Shown: in pieces, positions 36,023-48,112 of the stretch
Layout: each line of letters starts with the position of its first letter
How positions within the stretch are numbered: position 1 is the first letter of the stretch
DNA from: Setaria digitata
Taxonomy: Eukaryota; Nematoda; Chromadorea; Rhabditida; Setariidae
Assembly: GCA_003640385.1 (NCBI GenBank)
Contig: RCAB01000081.1
Span: 62,001-126,000 of the forward strand
Reading direction: 5' to 3'
DNA: 64,000 nucleotides
Program-made: the position numbers and the translations under genes
Notes under the pieces: model-generated
What the model was told of the DNA's origin: nothing
The model's input: only the letters and a program-made list of their open reading frames with translations
Database searches by the model: none

Positions 36023-37229
36023 CTAAAAGTTTTGGATGGTGTATAATCAACAAATCTTGTGAAATTTTCAATCATGTGGAAGAAACCAGAAAAAAATTCG
36101 CCAAAGCGTGAAATGGTATAAATTTAACTGATGGCTATCAAAAAAAAAAAAAACCAAATCATTTACTATACACGAAGAAATTGGGAACTGACCCCAGAGT
36201 GACGTGGAATACGATATCCGAGCACCCGTTCTATCAAAATAAAAAAAAACAGAAGCAAGATAAGACCGAAATAATTAACCTTCGAAAAGCCACAGAAAGA
36301 CAGTGCTGTTACGGAATGATGGATGGAAACAGTATAACGAGAACAAAATTTCTCACTTTCCAATACAACTGTTAAAAGGAAAGGAAAAAATAATACACCA
36401 ATTTTAAGCTGATCTTGTTACACGCTGAGTCGTCTTTCATCACATATATCACAGAACATTCTCTTATTGTTTGCTACCTGTCCAGAATGGTGTCAATTGT
36501 TCAGTAAATGCTAAGATGGTGAAAATCAATAAGGAAGAGATTTTTAAGTTGAAGAACCGTAACACAACAAGCAAAGTTAAGTTCCTCTGAGCACCACTTT
36601 TGAATTTTCCGTCAACATCAGGAGGTAACTGATAACAGTGAAGCGAGAGCAAACTTGAAAGCGTACAAGTCGCCTCTCTTATCAAACGCGTCAACACACT
36701 CCCGAGAAAGAAGATGACTCCAGTGTCCCCCTCCTGCACCCCTACTTCTTACAGTTTACGTAAAATGTCAAAAGGAACAGAACAGGATTTGCAGGTATTT
36801 CACGGTTTTTTAACGTCAGTGAGGTTTTTATTGCTCAGCAAACTTCCTTCTTTTTTCGTCTTTCACATATCTCCAGTTTTTTCTTCTTCCTTCTTTGTAT
36901 AGCTCTCCAGATGTAGTAATGTTATTTGGGAGTACTATGCTTATGCCTTATCCTCAACCATACTACTCTGTCTAGCATTGTCTTTCAAAAGCGTCTCTTA
37001 TTGTCACAATACAGTTAGTTTGAAACGCTGGAACATGTTTAAGGGTGGTGACATGTCACCAAATAAACTAAAGTCTTCTAAAATTATGACTGAAATGAGA
37101 GTACTTCGAAAAAGCGAAGAAAAATTTCGTTCTGTTTGGAAAAATTATCGTAATTTACCTTGTTTAAGTTTCATAATCAAACTGTTGACTGTTTCAGTTT
37201 TGATAAACGAAAGCAGCAGATGAGTAGCA
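36023..37229. promoter_or_regulatory. Divergent interval FN3K / snx-13
   Basis: 1.2 kb between divergent start codons. A strong acceptor (GACTGTTTCAG, ending at 37196) lies 33 bases before the snx-13 ATG and probably receives a spliced leader or closes a 5' UTR intron. Two small plus-strand open frames (36714-36902 and 36978-37223) have partly charged, coding-like sequence, such as KIMTEMRVLRKSEEKFRSVW, but I cannot join them in frame to snx-13. Confidence 0.5.
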
Positions 37230-40200
37230 ATGTCTTCCATATACTACTTGCTGCTGGGAATGGTACTATTCCTTATGTCATTCGGAATTTCTGGCCTGTG
37301 TACATTTCTTCTGCTATTGTTAGGCCTAATTCTCGGGTACTACTTACTGCCTTCTTCATCTCAAATCTTATCGATTCCTTCCAATCATATGAATGCTGTT
37401 GTATATATTTTCCTTTTAACCAATTTTCATAGTAGTTCGTTCTTTCATAATTCTTTTCAGGTTAATCATGACAGCTGTCAGTTGCGGCCGAGAAGTATCG
37501 GATAAAGATTTGAGTGAATTAAGTGAGATAACTAGGAAGTTCCGTTTCTTAGCTGGACAGCAAAGATATCTGGCAACTCATGGGCGATTCTCCGCGAATG
37601 CTTGCTATGAACAAGAACAGCCCATGACGAATTCATTTATTATCGATGATTTACTGGAACAGGTGAAGAAACAGTAAAAATTCATTCAGAGCTCATTGCA
37701 GTTCATGATATATCTTAGCAATGAATCTTATTTTGAAACTGCTCATTACATCAGTGAACTATTAAAATATCGAAAAATAGATGTATTCCAATAGAATTTC
37801 TTAAACAGTTCATTTTTAACATTTCTAAGATGTTATCCTTTGTTATACGGGATTTCGTTGATTCATGGTATGCCGGTTTATCTCCGGATCATCTTTTTAA
37901 AGAAAGTCTCAAACGAAGTGCTAGGCGAACTATTGCTGCTTTTTCTCAATGGTATGTTTTTTTTTTTATTATTTGTTTATCTGTTGTTATTAATTAAACG
38001 AGACTTGGATGATTACTATATCTGATAGGAATGATAATGACCTGATTTAATCGCAGATCTTTTCATACATTACCGTTGTTGGGATTGTGAGATCACTGTG
38101 AAAATAGTATTTCAGATATTGTATGACTTCTGCAGTTGTTTAATTTGCCATTTTAGTGTTCAGAAGGTAGATTTTGTACCTCTTTTGACTCAACATATTG
38201 TCGATGATATTGCATCACATTTCCGCCTGTTTCGAAGAGCAAAAGTGAGTTTTATTTGTACTGAAATCATAACGGTATTCTTATATATAAACTGAAGGCA
38301 CTACTTATAAATGATTGGTAAATGACTCCGAAAAGTTTTATGCATGCTGTTGACCTTCTTTGTTCATTTTCCATTTACGGGCATTTTATTTCTGCCCTCT
38401 TTTAAGATGTATTGAACAAAAACCAAAACGAATCATGAAATGATACCATTTATCTATATCTATTTACACATAACTACTCAAAATATGCTTTCCTGGAATG
38501 ATTACCATAATTTCTCTGTATATTTGAGGAACGTGCACAACTTCATTATGGTAAAAATTATACGACGGATGAGTTAGAAACGATGTTTTTTGATTTAGAA
38601 TTGGAAATGGAAAAATGTTATTGCAGAGATCTTGTTTCCACTTGTTCACACTATGAAAATGGTATATCTTTGTTATTTTTTTCATTCTTATTATAAGAAG
38701 TTGATTTAAAATCAGAGAAGTGTTATTTCTGATTTATTTTTGAGATGAAAACTATTTTATAGCATATTTGCATGATGTTGCCGATGTTCTCTTATACCTT
38801 TTGACTCCTGCTGAAGACTTTCGTTCTCGACCATTTCGTTTCCTCATTCGAGAAGTATATGTTAAGCGTATCATGTTGCCCCTTTTCGACATGCTTAGTG
38901 ACCCTGATTTCATTAATCACAGCATAATTTGGCTGGCAAGTTATTTTACCTTTTTTAGACAGTTTTTTACTTACTGAGCCCAGATGACTCAGAAAGAAGT
39001 TAAAATATCTGCTGCAGCTTAGCGAAACGAATTTGAAACCGGAAGACTTTATTGCTACGCTTGAAAGTACTGACAGTGTGAAGATACTGGACGCTGTATT
39101 AGATTCACTTTGTGAGGAAGCAGCACATCTGCGGACAAAAGATTCTGGTGGCGAACAAGGTTACGTTTTATGCCCTTCTTTCTATAGCAGTTAATATCTT
39201 CATTATGAAAGGAACTGCTTAAATGAAAAGGTGCACTTTTTCCTCGAACTTTTTTTTAGTATAGCTCTCCTTGTGGACACATTTATATGCGATTTTTTTC
39301 AAATTTGTTTGTTTTAGGGAATCATTAACTGAATGTTTCATTCAGGATTTTTGGTGAAGCAACAACTAGCCAGTATTGATTATGCAATAAATACAATAAA
39401 ACGAAGAATAAACGCTTTAGCTGCTGCTGAAATTGAAAACGATTTAGAGGAGGTTTTTTTCAGCACATATATTATTTATTACACTGCGCAATCCTACCAT
39501 TTTCTTACTGCTTTCTTTTTCAAAGTTTTTTTTTCTTAATTTAATTCAATGTCCATATAGTTTTATTAATAATATCAAAAAATAAAGTTTGCTCAATTGC
39601 AGACAAGAAGAAAGCTACCTATAATTGAGTCATCTGTTATACAGTTACCGATTCACGTTATACTGTCCAATAACACGGCAGTGACATATTTCACTGATTT
39701 CCTTTCATCTGTTGGTGGACAAGCTTTAATTGATTGCTATTTGGCTATTGAGGTGAATTTTTTGTGATTACTGAAATATAAAAGATGATGAGTCCTAGCC
39801 ATTCAGATTTTTTCCACAAGACAAATAGTCATTTTGCAGGTGATGTTCAGGAGAAGAGAAAAAACATAGGCTGAATTGCCTAGATTTTTTAACTTTTTGC
39901 AGGGTTTTAAAGTATCTGTGGAACATCAGTTAAGAGGACTTGCTGTGGGTGAAACCCTTGAGAATGATGCTTACGAAACTGTTAAAGAAGCCGCCAGTTT
40001 TCTTTATCAACAATTTTTATCCCAGGAGGTTGACTAGTTTCATACAGTTCCATTAAATAAACTTGGATTTAGTTGTAGGCCAACATTTTGCCTATTTGTA
40101 TTTCGAAGATTAAAACTTTGCTGAGGTGAAAGCTTTCTTTTTCTTCAGGCGGTTACACGAGTTTCCTTAGATGATACTACGGTGAAAAGGTTATTAATGC

Positions 40201-40637
40201 GCATTCGAAACGACGATCCTCCTGATATGTGGTTTGAACAAGTGCAGGCAAAGATTGTTGATATTTTGCGAACGGTTTATTTTTTTTTTTTCTTTTTTCA
40301 TAGTTTATTTTTAATTACTACAGTATTCAATGGAGTACCCTTCTTTTGCAAATTTTGGTTTCCAGTTATGTGGAGTTACGGATGTTTCAGCATCATGGAT
40401 TCATTAAAGCTGTCAGTTTTAGCTAGAATTTAACATAGCTATTAAATTTATTGCAGGACGAACACTTTTACGATTCTTTCAAGAAAAGTTCTACATACAT
40501 AAAAATGTTGAACGAACTTGGACTAAATGAAGATATCACTAATAAAACATCAAATTTACAGTGTAGTGATAGAAGTAATATCAAGTTATCTGTCATACCT
40601 ACTTCTATCGAAACTAAGGTTTTTTTTGTGCTTAATC

Positions 40638-40674
<37 letters not shown>

Positions 40675-43192
40675 TTTAAGCTAAAAATAAACGCTCGTGA
40701 GAAATTAAAACCAGCCTGCGGGTTTTTCATCTATTAGTTTCGGAAAATTGTTTCTATAGAAAACAGTTTTGTGCTTCAAGATTTCAAATAGCGTCGACGA
40801 GTTAAAATATCCACACATCGGAATGCATGTTGTGATTGAAACACTTGGCATTGGCCAGCAAGGAAAGCAATCTTTTGCTCTTTACAATGTTCGGGTTTCA
40901 CGAATTGACGCAGCAGGAAAACAAAGCAGCAGTTGGAATGTTCTTCGGCGGTATTCTGATTTTCACACACTCAATTCACTCATACAGTCTCGTGTACGTG
41001 AAATATTTTTTATATTTATATTGTCATATTTTCTATTACATTTATTATTGTGATGATAATTCAATTATAGCTTGCTAATTTCATTTTGATGCTCATCACG
41101 CTCTATTAGTATGCTGGGAAAGGGGTTTTCACTTCTGTTTGTAGGAAACTAAATTTTTTGTTTTGGAAATTAAAATCGGGCACAAAATAATATGGACTTT
41201 TGAAATCGAAATGTTACGCTAGTTGTTATGTGCGTATTTTGTTTAAATTCACATCACCGTTGAAATTTTGTTCTTCGATCACAGTTTTATTCGTCTTCCT
41301 GGTGGTAGCTACTAGAAAATGATTCCTTTAGATTTTTTTTTATTTAGTTCCCGAAGCTGAGCAATTTGTGTTTCCCAGGGAAAAAAACGTTCAATAATCT
41401 GGACTCGCGTTTTCTTGAAAAGAGGACGAAGGCACTTAATAGTTATATGATGGTATGTTCGCTGTATTTAGTTCTATTTTGAGGGTTTGAATTTAGTTTA
41501 CAAGTAAAATTTCAAATATTTCTTGAAGTTTATTTTTCATAAGCAAAATTATCTGCTTTTAAAAACTGTAGAGGAATGGTTAATTTTGAAAAAATCTTCT
41601 GCATCTCCCTTTTATTTTCTTATGTTATTTCGAAGTCTGGATTCAGAGTATCCTACAGCCGTCTGTTCTGGAAGCTAATCCTGATTTAGAAGCGTTGATA
41701 TTTGATTTTCTCAGCATGAAGGATTATGTCGGTGAAAGAGAGGGTTTTCCAAGAAAGGTATTGTTAGTGTTTATTTTTAATCTATTGTCATTAATAAATA
41801 AAAAATACCGTTGTGGCAGCATTAAAAGTAGTGTTTAAACAGGTTATGAGCGCTGTATTTGAGCCTTTAAAAAGTGGTGTTCGAGCTTTTGGGAATGCTG
41901 TAACAGCCGTTCCTGATACCGTTTACGATGGAGTAACCCGTGTAGGTGATGGTATTAATAGAGCTGCAAAACAGATTATTGATTTTCAGCCATCTCAGGT
42001 ATCCTTTGCTTAATGTGGGAGATCATTTTGGACAAGTCTTCCATAGCAAATTGTGTTGCTAACTTGTTTGCTTGTTTGAATAAGAACTTTTTTGCGCGGA
42101 ATTTAAAATACCTAACTTTGTAAGTATAATTTCATGGATGATTTAGCCAATTCGGTATTTGCTTTCCTTCACTTATTCAGAATTTCTTTCTGATTTAAAT
42201 GATGCGATAGTATGCAGTTCTATGTTTAAAATATATATCCAATAATTTTGTAGAGTTTAAATGGTATATCGAATAAAGAGGATCATTTGAGCCGTGTAGC
42301 AGCTGTTTACAATGACCAGGTATTCTTTGTGTAAGCTACTCTATTTTAATTACTGACATTTTGAAATGGGGATTAAAAGTATTTTATTTGATTTTTTTTT
42401 TTGTTTAGTTGCAGTTTTCTGTGACAGTTTAAGCATTTTCAATGAGAAAAAAGATTTCAGCAGTGGATGGAAAACATTCCCCTGCGAGTTCTTGTGCTTC
42501 TGATTGGTGAAGTATTCGGTGTGCGTTCACGAAATGCTTGGTTCCGAAGAAGGCTGGTAGCTTTATTAAATCAATTTGTTCACGCAACTATGGGTTCTTC
42601 GCTGAATCGTAAAATTATTGATATTGTACAATGGTTAACTTCAAAACAGCAAGTTGCTCAATATCTCGTAGCATTCAGGTATAATAAATAGTCCAATCCT
42701 ATATTTTATTTTTTATTTAATGTTTTCAGATTGAAATTAATCTATGATGTTAACACTGGAAATAAATAATGGAGAACGAAGTACTTAAAAAAAACTAAAA
42801 AAAACTACTAAACACTTCTTTCTCTTTAGGATTCCCCAATTTTTTATACCCAATATATTCGAATTTGTAGAAATACACTGTGGCCTGATGGACAACTAGC
42901 GGATAGGACTGAATGCCGTCCAGAAGGTGAACAGTTGAGAACATGTATGCTGGCAAGAGCTCAGATGTTGAGCGCTCTGCCAGATGAGTTACGACTGTTT
43001 ATAGGCGCCGAGACCACAAATAGAGGAATTGCGAATGTTTCCGAAGTATTTCAAAATAGTCGACTCAACCGGCGTCTTCTCTATGTTATATTTGAAAGGC
43101 TTCTTGCAAACTTCTTCCCAGATAATCATTTTGAAAAGATCCTACCCCAGTTGCATGCAAAAAGCCCACGTTCAAAACCTTCTTTCCTTTAA
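37230..43192 (+). CDS. snx-13: Sorting nexin 13 (PXA-RGS-PX-nexin C)
   Basis: SNX13-type proteins sit on ER or endosomal membranes, tether organelles and handle lipids. Exons: 37230-37336, 37461-37662, 37830-37951, 38157-38244, 38529-38661, 38763-38935, 39018-39159, 39346-39452, 39603-39752, 39903-40028, 40149-40274, 40457-40618, 40781-40993, 41348-41452, 41647-41757, 41843-41998, 42254-42319, 42461-42678, 42871-43192. The 942 residues compare with about 968 in human. A hydrophobic N-terminus (about residues 2-42) forms membrane segments. The PXA domain (about 95-285) has HIVDDIASHFRLFRRAK and LELEMEKCYCRDLV. The RGS domain (about 375-525) has NTAVTYFTDFLSSVGGQALI. The PX domain (about 547-690) has LRRYSDFHTLNSLIQSRFPK and FPGKKTFNNLDSRFLEKR. 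Nexin C (about 768-885) has NIPLRVLVLLIGEVFGVRSR and LPDELRLFIGAETTNRGI. Agreement with human SNX13 is colinear. The intron 38936-39017 is of GC-AG type. The acceptors at 38157, 38529 and 40781 are weak. Confidence 0.95.
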
Positions 43193-44301
43193 TCTTCAAA
43201 CCGACAAATTTTTCCATTCTATTTTCAAGGCTTGTAGATCCAAAAGCGACTGGACAAAAATGAAGTTGTTAATTTACGGACGTCATCAGTTTTGTTTCAG
43301 GATTTCCGAATAAATTGTCCATTACCCTACTATTATCCCACACTGGATTTTTGGAACTTTGAGAAGGAAAAAAGAATTATATTTTCCAAGTTATATTAGG
43401 TTTAGTTATTTGTATTATTCCTGAAGCAAATCGCACTTTCAACAGATACATAAAATTGGACAAGACATTAACACAAGAAGTTTTCACAACATTTCGGACT
43501 ACTTTCTCTCCTAGATAAATCAGCCTGTAGCACACTCAGTTTACTATTCCTTGATCTCATTTATATGGGTTTGTGTGTTTATAAAACTTTATTTACAGTA
43601 CTGTTTCATGTCTCTTTCTTGTTTTGTAATTGTATTCATCATATTTTTAGCGCTGCTCTATCTCTCATAACACACCCGGTCTCTTCAAAATTTTGATACT
43701 ATCCTTAACTAGTCTCATGGAAGTGATATAAAAAATAAAATGTTTTGAGGCTGCTTACGATATATCACAACACTTATAGCTCTTGACTATAGTTACTATT
43801 GTAATATGATTAATAACCGGAGCCACTTTTATCCTCGAAGCTAATATAAGAAATACTTTAGAATTTCTTTCAAAACACTTTACTTTTGAATTCCTTTTCC
43901 TGAAACTTCAATAATTAAGGATATTTTAATTCCAGTACGCTTAATAAGAGCATTGCCTCACTAATGCCCTTAAAAATTAATGGAAATAAGCGTGGAAGAT
44001 AATTCATCACAAATCGGGCATAAAATTTTAGAGGCAATCTCTCTCTGTCAAACACCTTCTATTGAAAGTGCTTGACCTAAGATGCATTCTCTCAACCACT
44101 GCTTGGTCTATTCGACTTAGAGGACAAATTTCCGAATTATTATTTGTCTTTATCAAGAGGCATTTATACTAATGGTTTATCATTTGAAAGGTACCCGTTC
44201 ACCTCTCTTCCTGTGCATACGTATTCTCAACAAATGTGTTATTATACAGTAAAAATATTGGAAGTAAACTATAACTTTGTACAAATAATAAAGAGTCTTC
44301 A
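43193..44301. other. Convergent 3' interval snx-13 / KLHDC2-like
   Basis: 1.1 kb between the stop codons of convergent genes. No gene is seen. An AAAATAAAATG sequence at about 43732 could serve as a polyadenylation signal for snx-13. Confidence 0.5.
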
Positions 44302-47291
44302 TTAACATGCTTCCAGTATCTTCAATAGTTTGAATTTCTTGAAATATTCAATATCTACATGAAGTGCTTGATAACCTCGAGATAAAATGTAACGCGCCCA
44401 CGCAAAGCGCAGCTGCAAAGGATTGGGCAGCATGCTGACCTCTTTGAGCTGAGGATACAAAACACCTAAGCAAATAGTAAGTAATGAGAGTGGTTCCAAT
44501 CGCCTTTTCAGAACGCCTCTAATTTTGATGTGTTCTTCCAATAAAGCATCTGTTCCACCGCACACTAAAATAGCAGGATGATGAAGAATACTTTTAACAC
44601 ATTTCGACTAAAATCTTTTTACAATTCGCCACATATTTTGAAAAAACAAGTTTAAAATTCACCAGTGAAATGAAATCTTACCGAACAGCTGTCCTTCGAC
44701 AACAGCTCCCGTGTGCCACAGCCTGGATGACTTCGATTCTTCCCCAGTATCCACTGCAGTCCACGTCCCCAGATAATTCCCATCAAGGTTTTTTTTAATC
44801 TCAATCCTCCAGAAATCAGAGAGTGCTCGCGCTTCGTTTGAATATCCACCATATATCAATGCTTGATTTGGGAATAGTGTATTGAGTGAACACCACGTCC
44901 TACCTTCCGGTTCGCTCATTCCCATTACTTCACTGAAATTTTACCCCTGAAGTCTGAGAATGAATCCTGGAAATAAAATAAAAGTTTTTTTTTAAAAGAC
45001 GTTTAAAGTCGAATGAAAATCTTACATTTGTGTCCAAATAAGTGATGAAAGATCAAGCAGATACAAATCATTCAATCGCTGATTTTTGTTTCGTCCACCG
45101 AAAAGTAGGATACTATTAAACTCTTCAAGATAAGAGCATGCAGATGCTGCACGAGCTGAAGGCACTGTTCCTCCGACTCTAGAAATATTTGAAATATCCA
45201 AAGACAATATAATTTCAACAAAAAAAACCTGTCAATCAATAGAAAGCTGTATTAAATCTCATTGTGATTTCATATTTAAAATTAATGAATGATCTAAGAA
45301 TTCTATCCTCTCAGGAATATTTGAATTCCTCTATCGTCTTCTTTCTCCTCACATACCGAAATGAACATTTACTTTGCAAGAGTCCAGTTCAACTGTTTTC
45401 TCGGATCAGGATCAAAAACCAATAACTGATTGTTCCAGTAAAAAGGACTGGTTTCATCAGCGACAAACTCTCCTATTTCTCTCAAATACAGCGCTGGATT
45501 TGGCATATCGAAAGGGCGCGGTCCGTACCCACCAAAATAGTAACACCTAAAAATTAAAACGAACTCTTGAATGTGGTCCTCTATCATCATGTATAACTGT
45601 GAATGACCTCATACGGTTTGCCTACCGCTTGCCTACAGCAGAGACAATCGGCTGCAACATTACGAAAATATTTTAGCCTGAAGAGCATAACTTCTCTCTT
45701 AATTTAATCAGCTAAATCGCTTAATTTTATCAGGCTAAGTTCAAGAAATTTTATTTGTTCAGAATTCGAAGAAACAAAGAAAATTTCAAGTACTGCTAAA
45801 GTTTTACTTTAGCCATTCTAAAGTTTACTCTGCTTTAATCGTCGATTCACTGATTAGAGCTGTAAAAATTATATTCATTTTACTAAGAAGAATAGACTAA
45901 ATTTTATTACACGAAGATGGTCTACAGAAAATCAATATCATCTCAACTAAGAAATTTGTTCAATGTAATAAAAAGAAATTCCAACTTCTTCCTATAACAC
46001 CATCCAGCCATTTTATCTCGAGGTGTTGGTATAAGACCACCATCGTCAGTAACAATCAATGACCATCGTTCTTCTATCAAATCCAAAACATACATAGCCG
46101 ATGAATGACCCTCCAGGATATTATTAGGAGTAGCTGAAAATCTTTAATAATAATCATACATAATACTTATATGCAGCGGTAAGCATGATCTATTTTCTTT
46201 TTTTTTTGATAGAAAATTTTATAAATGGTTACATCAAAGTAATAAGATAGTGACATTGTAGGTGGAATGTAATTTTCAAATCTTATTTATAGTGAAGCGG
46301 ATAAGTATCTGATAAATTAAACTGTTATTAGATGAAAAAAATATTCCATGATCAGCTTAAAATTTCAGAAAAAAAAGATTTATGAGAGCTTCCCTTTACA
46401 CACATTCTAGCATATAACGATTTTCATCCAAAGGAATTATTTAATGAAAATGGTATTTGAAACAACACTTACAGCGTCGGACATAGCCTCCAAAAACAAA
46501 AATATAACAGCCGCACAATAGAGCACAGGCACCACTAGTCGACGGAGGTACATCGCCATGCGGGACATGATAAATTATCCTAAAACAATTACATATAATT
46601 AAGGTTTCTGTTATTAACAGAGAAGAGCAAATAGTGTGATCTGGATATACACCTATCAAACTCAAATAAAGAAACGAGCCATTTTACATCGCTACATCCG
46701 GTCAGCAAACCAGCAGGCAATATGTATAGAAACGTGGAAGAACGATAGCGGACATCATTGTCTTCCGCGTGATAATAACCACCCCAAACAACCAATGCTT
46801 TTTTGTATTTAATCATTGTATGTCCGATAACTGGGCTTATTTCCCTGCTGTCGTCATCCTAAAATTGCAATAATTTTAGCTGATTCAACAATACTGGGTT
46901 GATGATAAACATATTGATTTTTTTGCCTGATTTACCGACTTTAAAGAATCGATGTAAGTGATCTACTAGCAGAATAAACTGCAAGTAATATACTACCGAA
47001 ATGCGGATAGCCACAGAAGTTCTTCAAATGTTAAATGCAAATCGAACTTGTGGAACACAGGACTTGAGAGTTTTCACTAGCAAATCAAAAGAAACTACAG
47101 ATAACAGAGAAAGCGAACGAAAAGAGAACAAACTGTGTTAAAAGGTAAGTGGAAGTTACTACTTCGACGTTTGTATCACAGAAAATAGTTATGCTACATC
47201 ATAAAAAAAAATAAACAATTACCAAGATCCGATATGGCAACCGCTGATTGTTCCAAGTCACTTCAGCACCTTCTGGTGGTCCACCAAACAT
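44302..47291 (-). CDS. KLHDC2/KLHDC1-like kelch-repeat protein
   Basis: The exons on the minus strand are 47291-47223, 46858-46653, 46579-46473, 46133-45986, 45546-45373, 45178-45026, 44932-44682 and 44564-44302, giving 456 residues in consistent phase. A kelch beta-propeller is visible from repeated GG pairs: LVVWGGYY, HGDVPPSTSGACAL with FVFGGY, YYFGGYGPRPFD, LLFGGRNKNQRLNDLYLLDL, LIYGGYSNEARALSDFWRIE, RLWHTGAVV and FVCGGTDALLEEH. Order and spacing follow human KLHDC2, a CUL2 E3-ligase substrate receptor that reads C-terminal Gly-Gly ends. The Arg pair in GGRNKNQR corresponds to the pocket arginines there, so the same job is inferred. The ATG at 47291 has no acceptor directly before it. Alternatively a CCACCAG acceptor at about 47276 could join a 5' exon beginning ATG at 47796. 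The CTTTG..AA|GTTGGA donor at 45986 is weak but restores the motif CYRKK-CYYFGG. Confidence 0.86.
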
Positions 47292-47628
47292 TGTCAGTAT
47301 AATTTACTGCAATGATAATATAAAGATAAACGGTAGTGATAACATCAGGAATAAGAGCATAGAAGAGAGAACAACGGTGAGCATCAACAGTGTAATTCGT
47401 TCGTCCTTCCCAAGACTGATTGCAGTCGAAACGTAGAAGAAACTACTTACGAAAGCGAAGAAATTACTTACAAGAAAAATTACAGAAGTGCAAAATTATG
47501 TCGGCAGATTAAAAAAAAATAAGGAAACAACTTCTTCCATCTTATTTCATTCTCTAGTTTTTCCCTTAAATTACATCCAATAAAATATTACCACTACTCA
47601 TTCCACTCACCGGTCAAGGATCAGAAGT

Positions 47629-47796
47629 TCACCTGACGCCGATTACAACCACCACTGACATTTGTGAAGATGAAACCAAGTTTGTTGCAAAGCTGAATCC
47701 GCACCATGTTATATTACCCTGACCACGGTAACTATGAACTCCGTGTCCCATGCCAGTCTTAAAGGGGTTGTGTACATTGCTGAACGAAAAGGCCAT
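47629..47796 (-). other. Small open frame or alternative 5' exon upstream of the KLHDC2-like gene
   Basis: A 55-codon minus-strand frame starts with MAFSFSNVHNPFKTGMGHGV and has balanced base composition unlike the surrounding DNA. After codon 26 (RGQ) a GTAATA donor occurs. Splicing from there to an acceptor at about 47276 would keep phase with the KLHDC2-like exon 1 (RGQ-EGAEVTWNNQ). It could therefore be that gene's true first exon, or an independent small protein. I recognise no family. Confidence 0.35.
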
Positions 47797-48112
47797 CCAA
47801 GCGAAGAGCGGTGTATTTAGTCGGCAGGCCGGTAGAGTTTATAAGATCTTCATTTTAAATATTCTCAAAAATCAAAAGATCAACATCAACTATTAATGTT
47901 TTTACCAAGATATATTTTATCAACACTTTATTATTTCATTAATTGGGACTGATAATGGAGCAGGAAGACCACACTTAACAGTCAATTTTTGATAAGGAAA
48001 AATGTTGAGATTTGGCATTGAGGAATAAAATGTCACAAGTGACCAGGAAAAAAACGATTAACTGTAAAATTTGAAAAGAAAGTTGAAAAATGAAACAAAA
48101 CAGCAATGCCAG
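47797..48112. other. Short gap between the fibrinogen-C gene and the KLHDC2-like gene
   Basis: 316 bp with no gene seen. Both neighbours are on the minus strand, an arrangement compatible with a nematode operon, but no SL2-type signal can be distinguished by eye. Confidence 0.4.

Noticed and set aside
36464..36739. 91-codon minus-strand frame between FN3K and snx-13
   Set aside because: No domain, no acceptor before the ATG, and not joinable to FN3K, whose start is secure.
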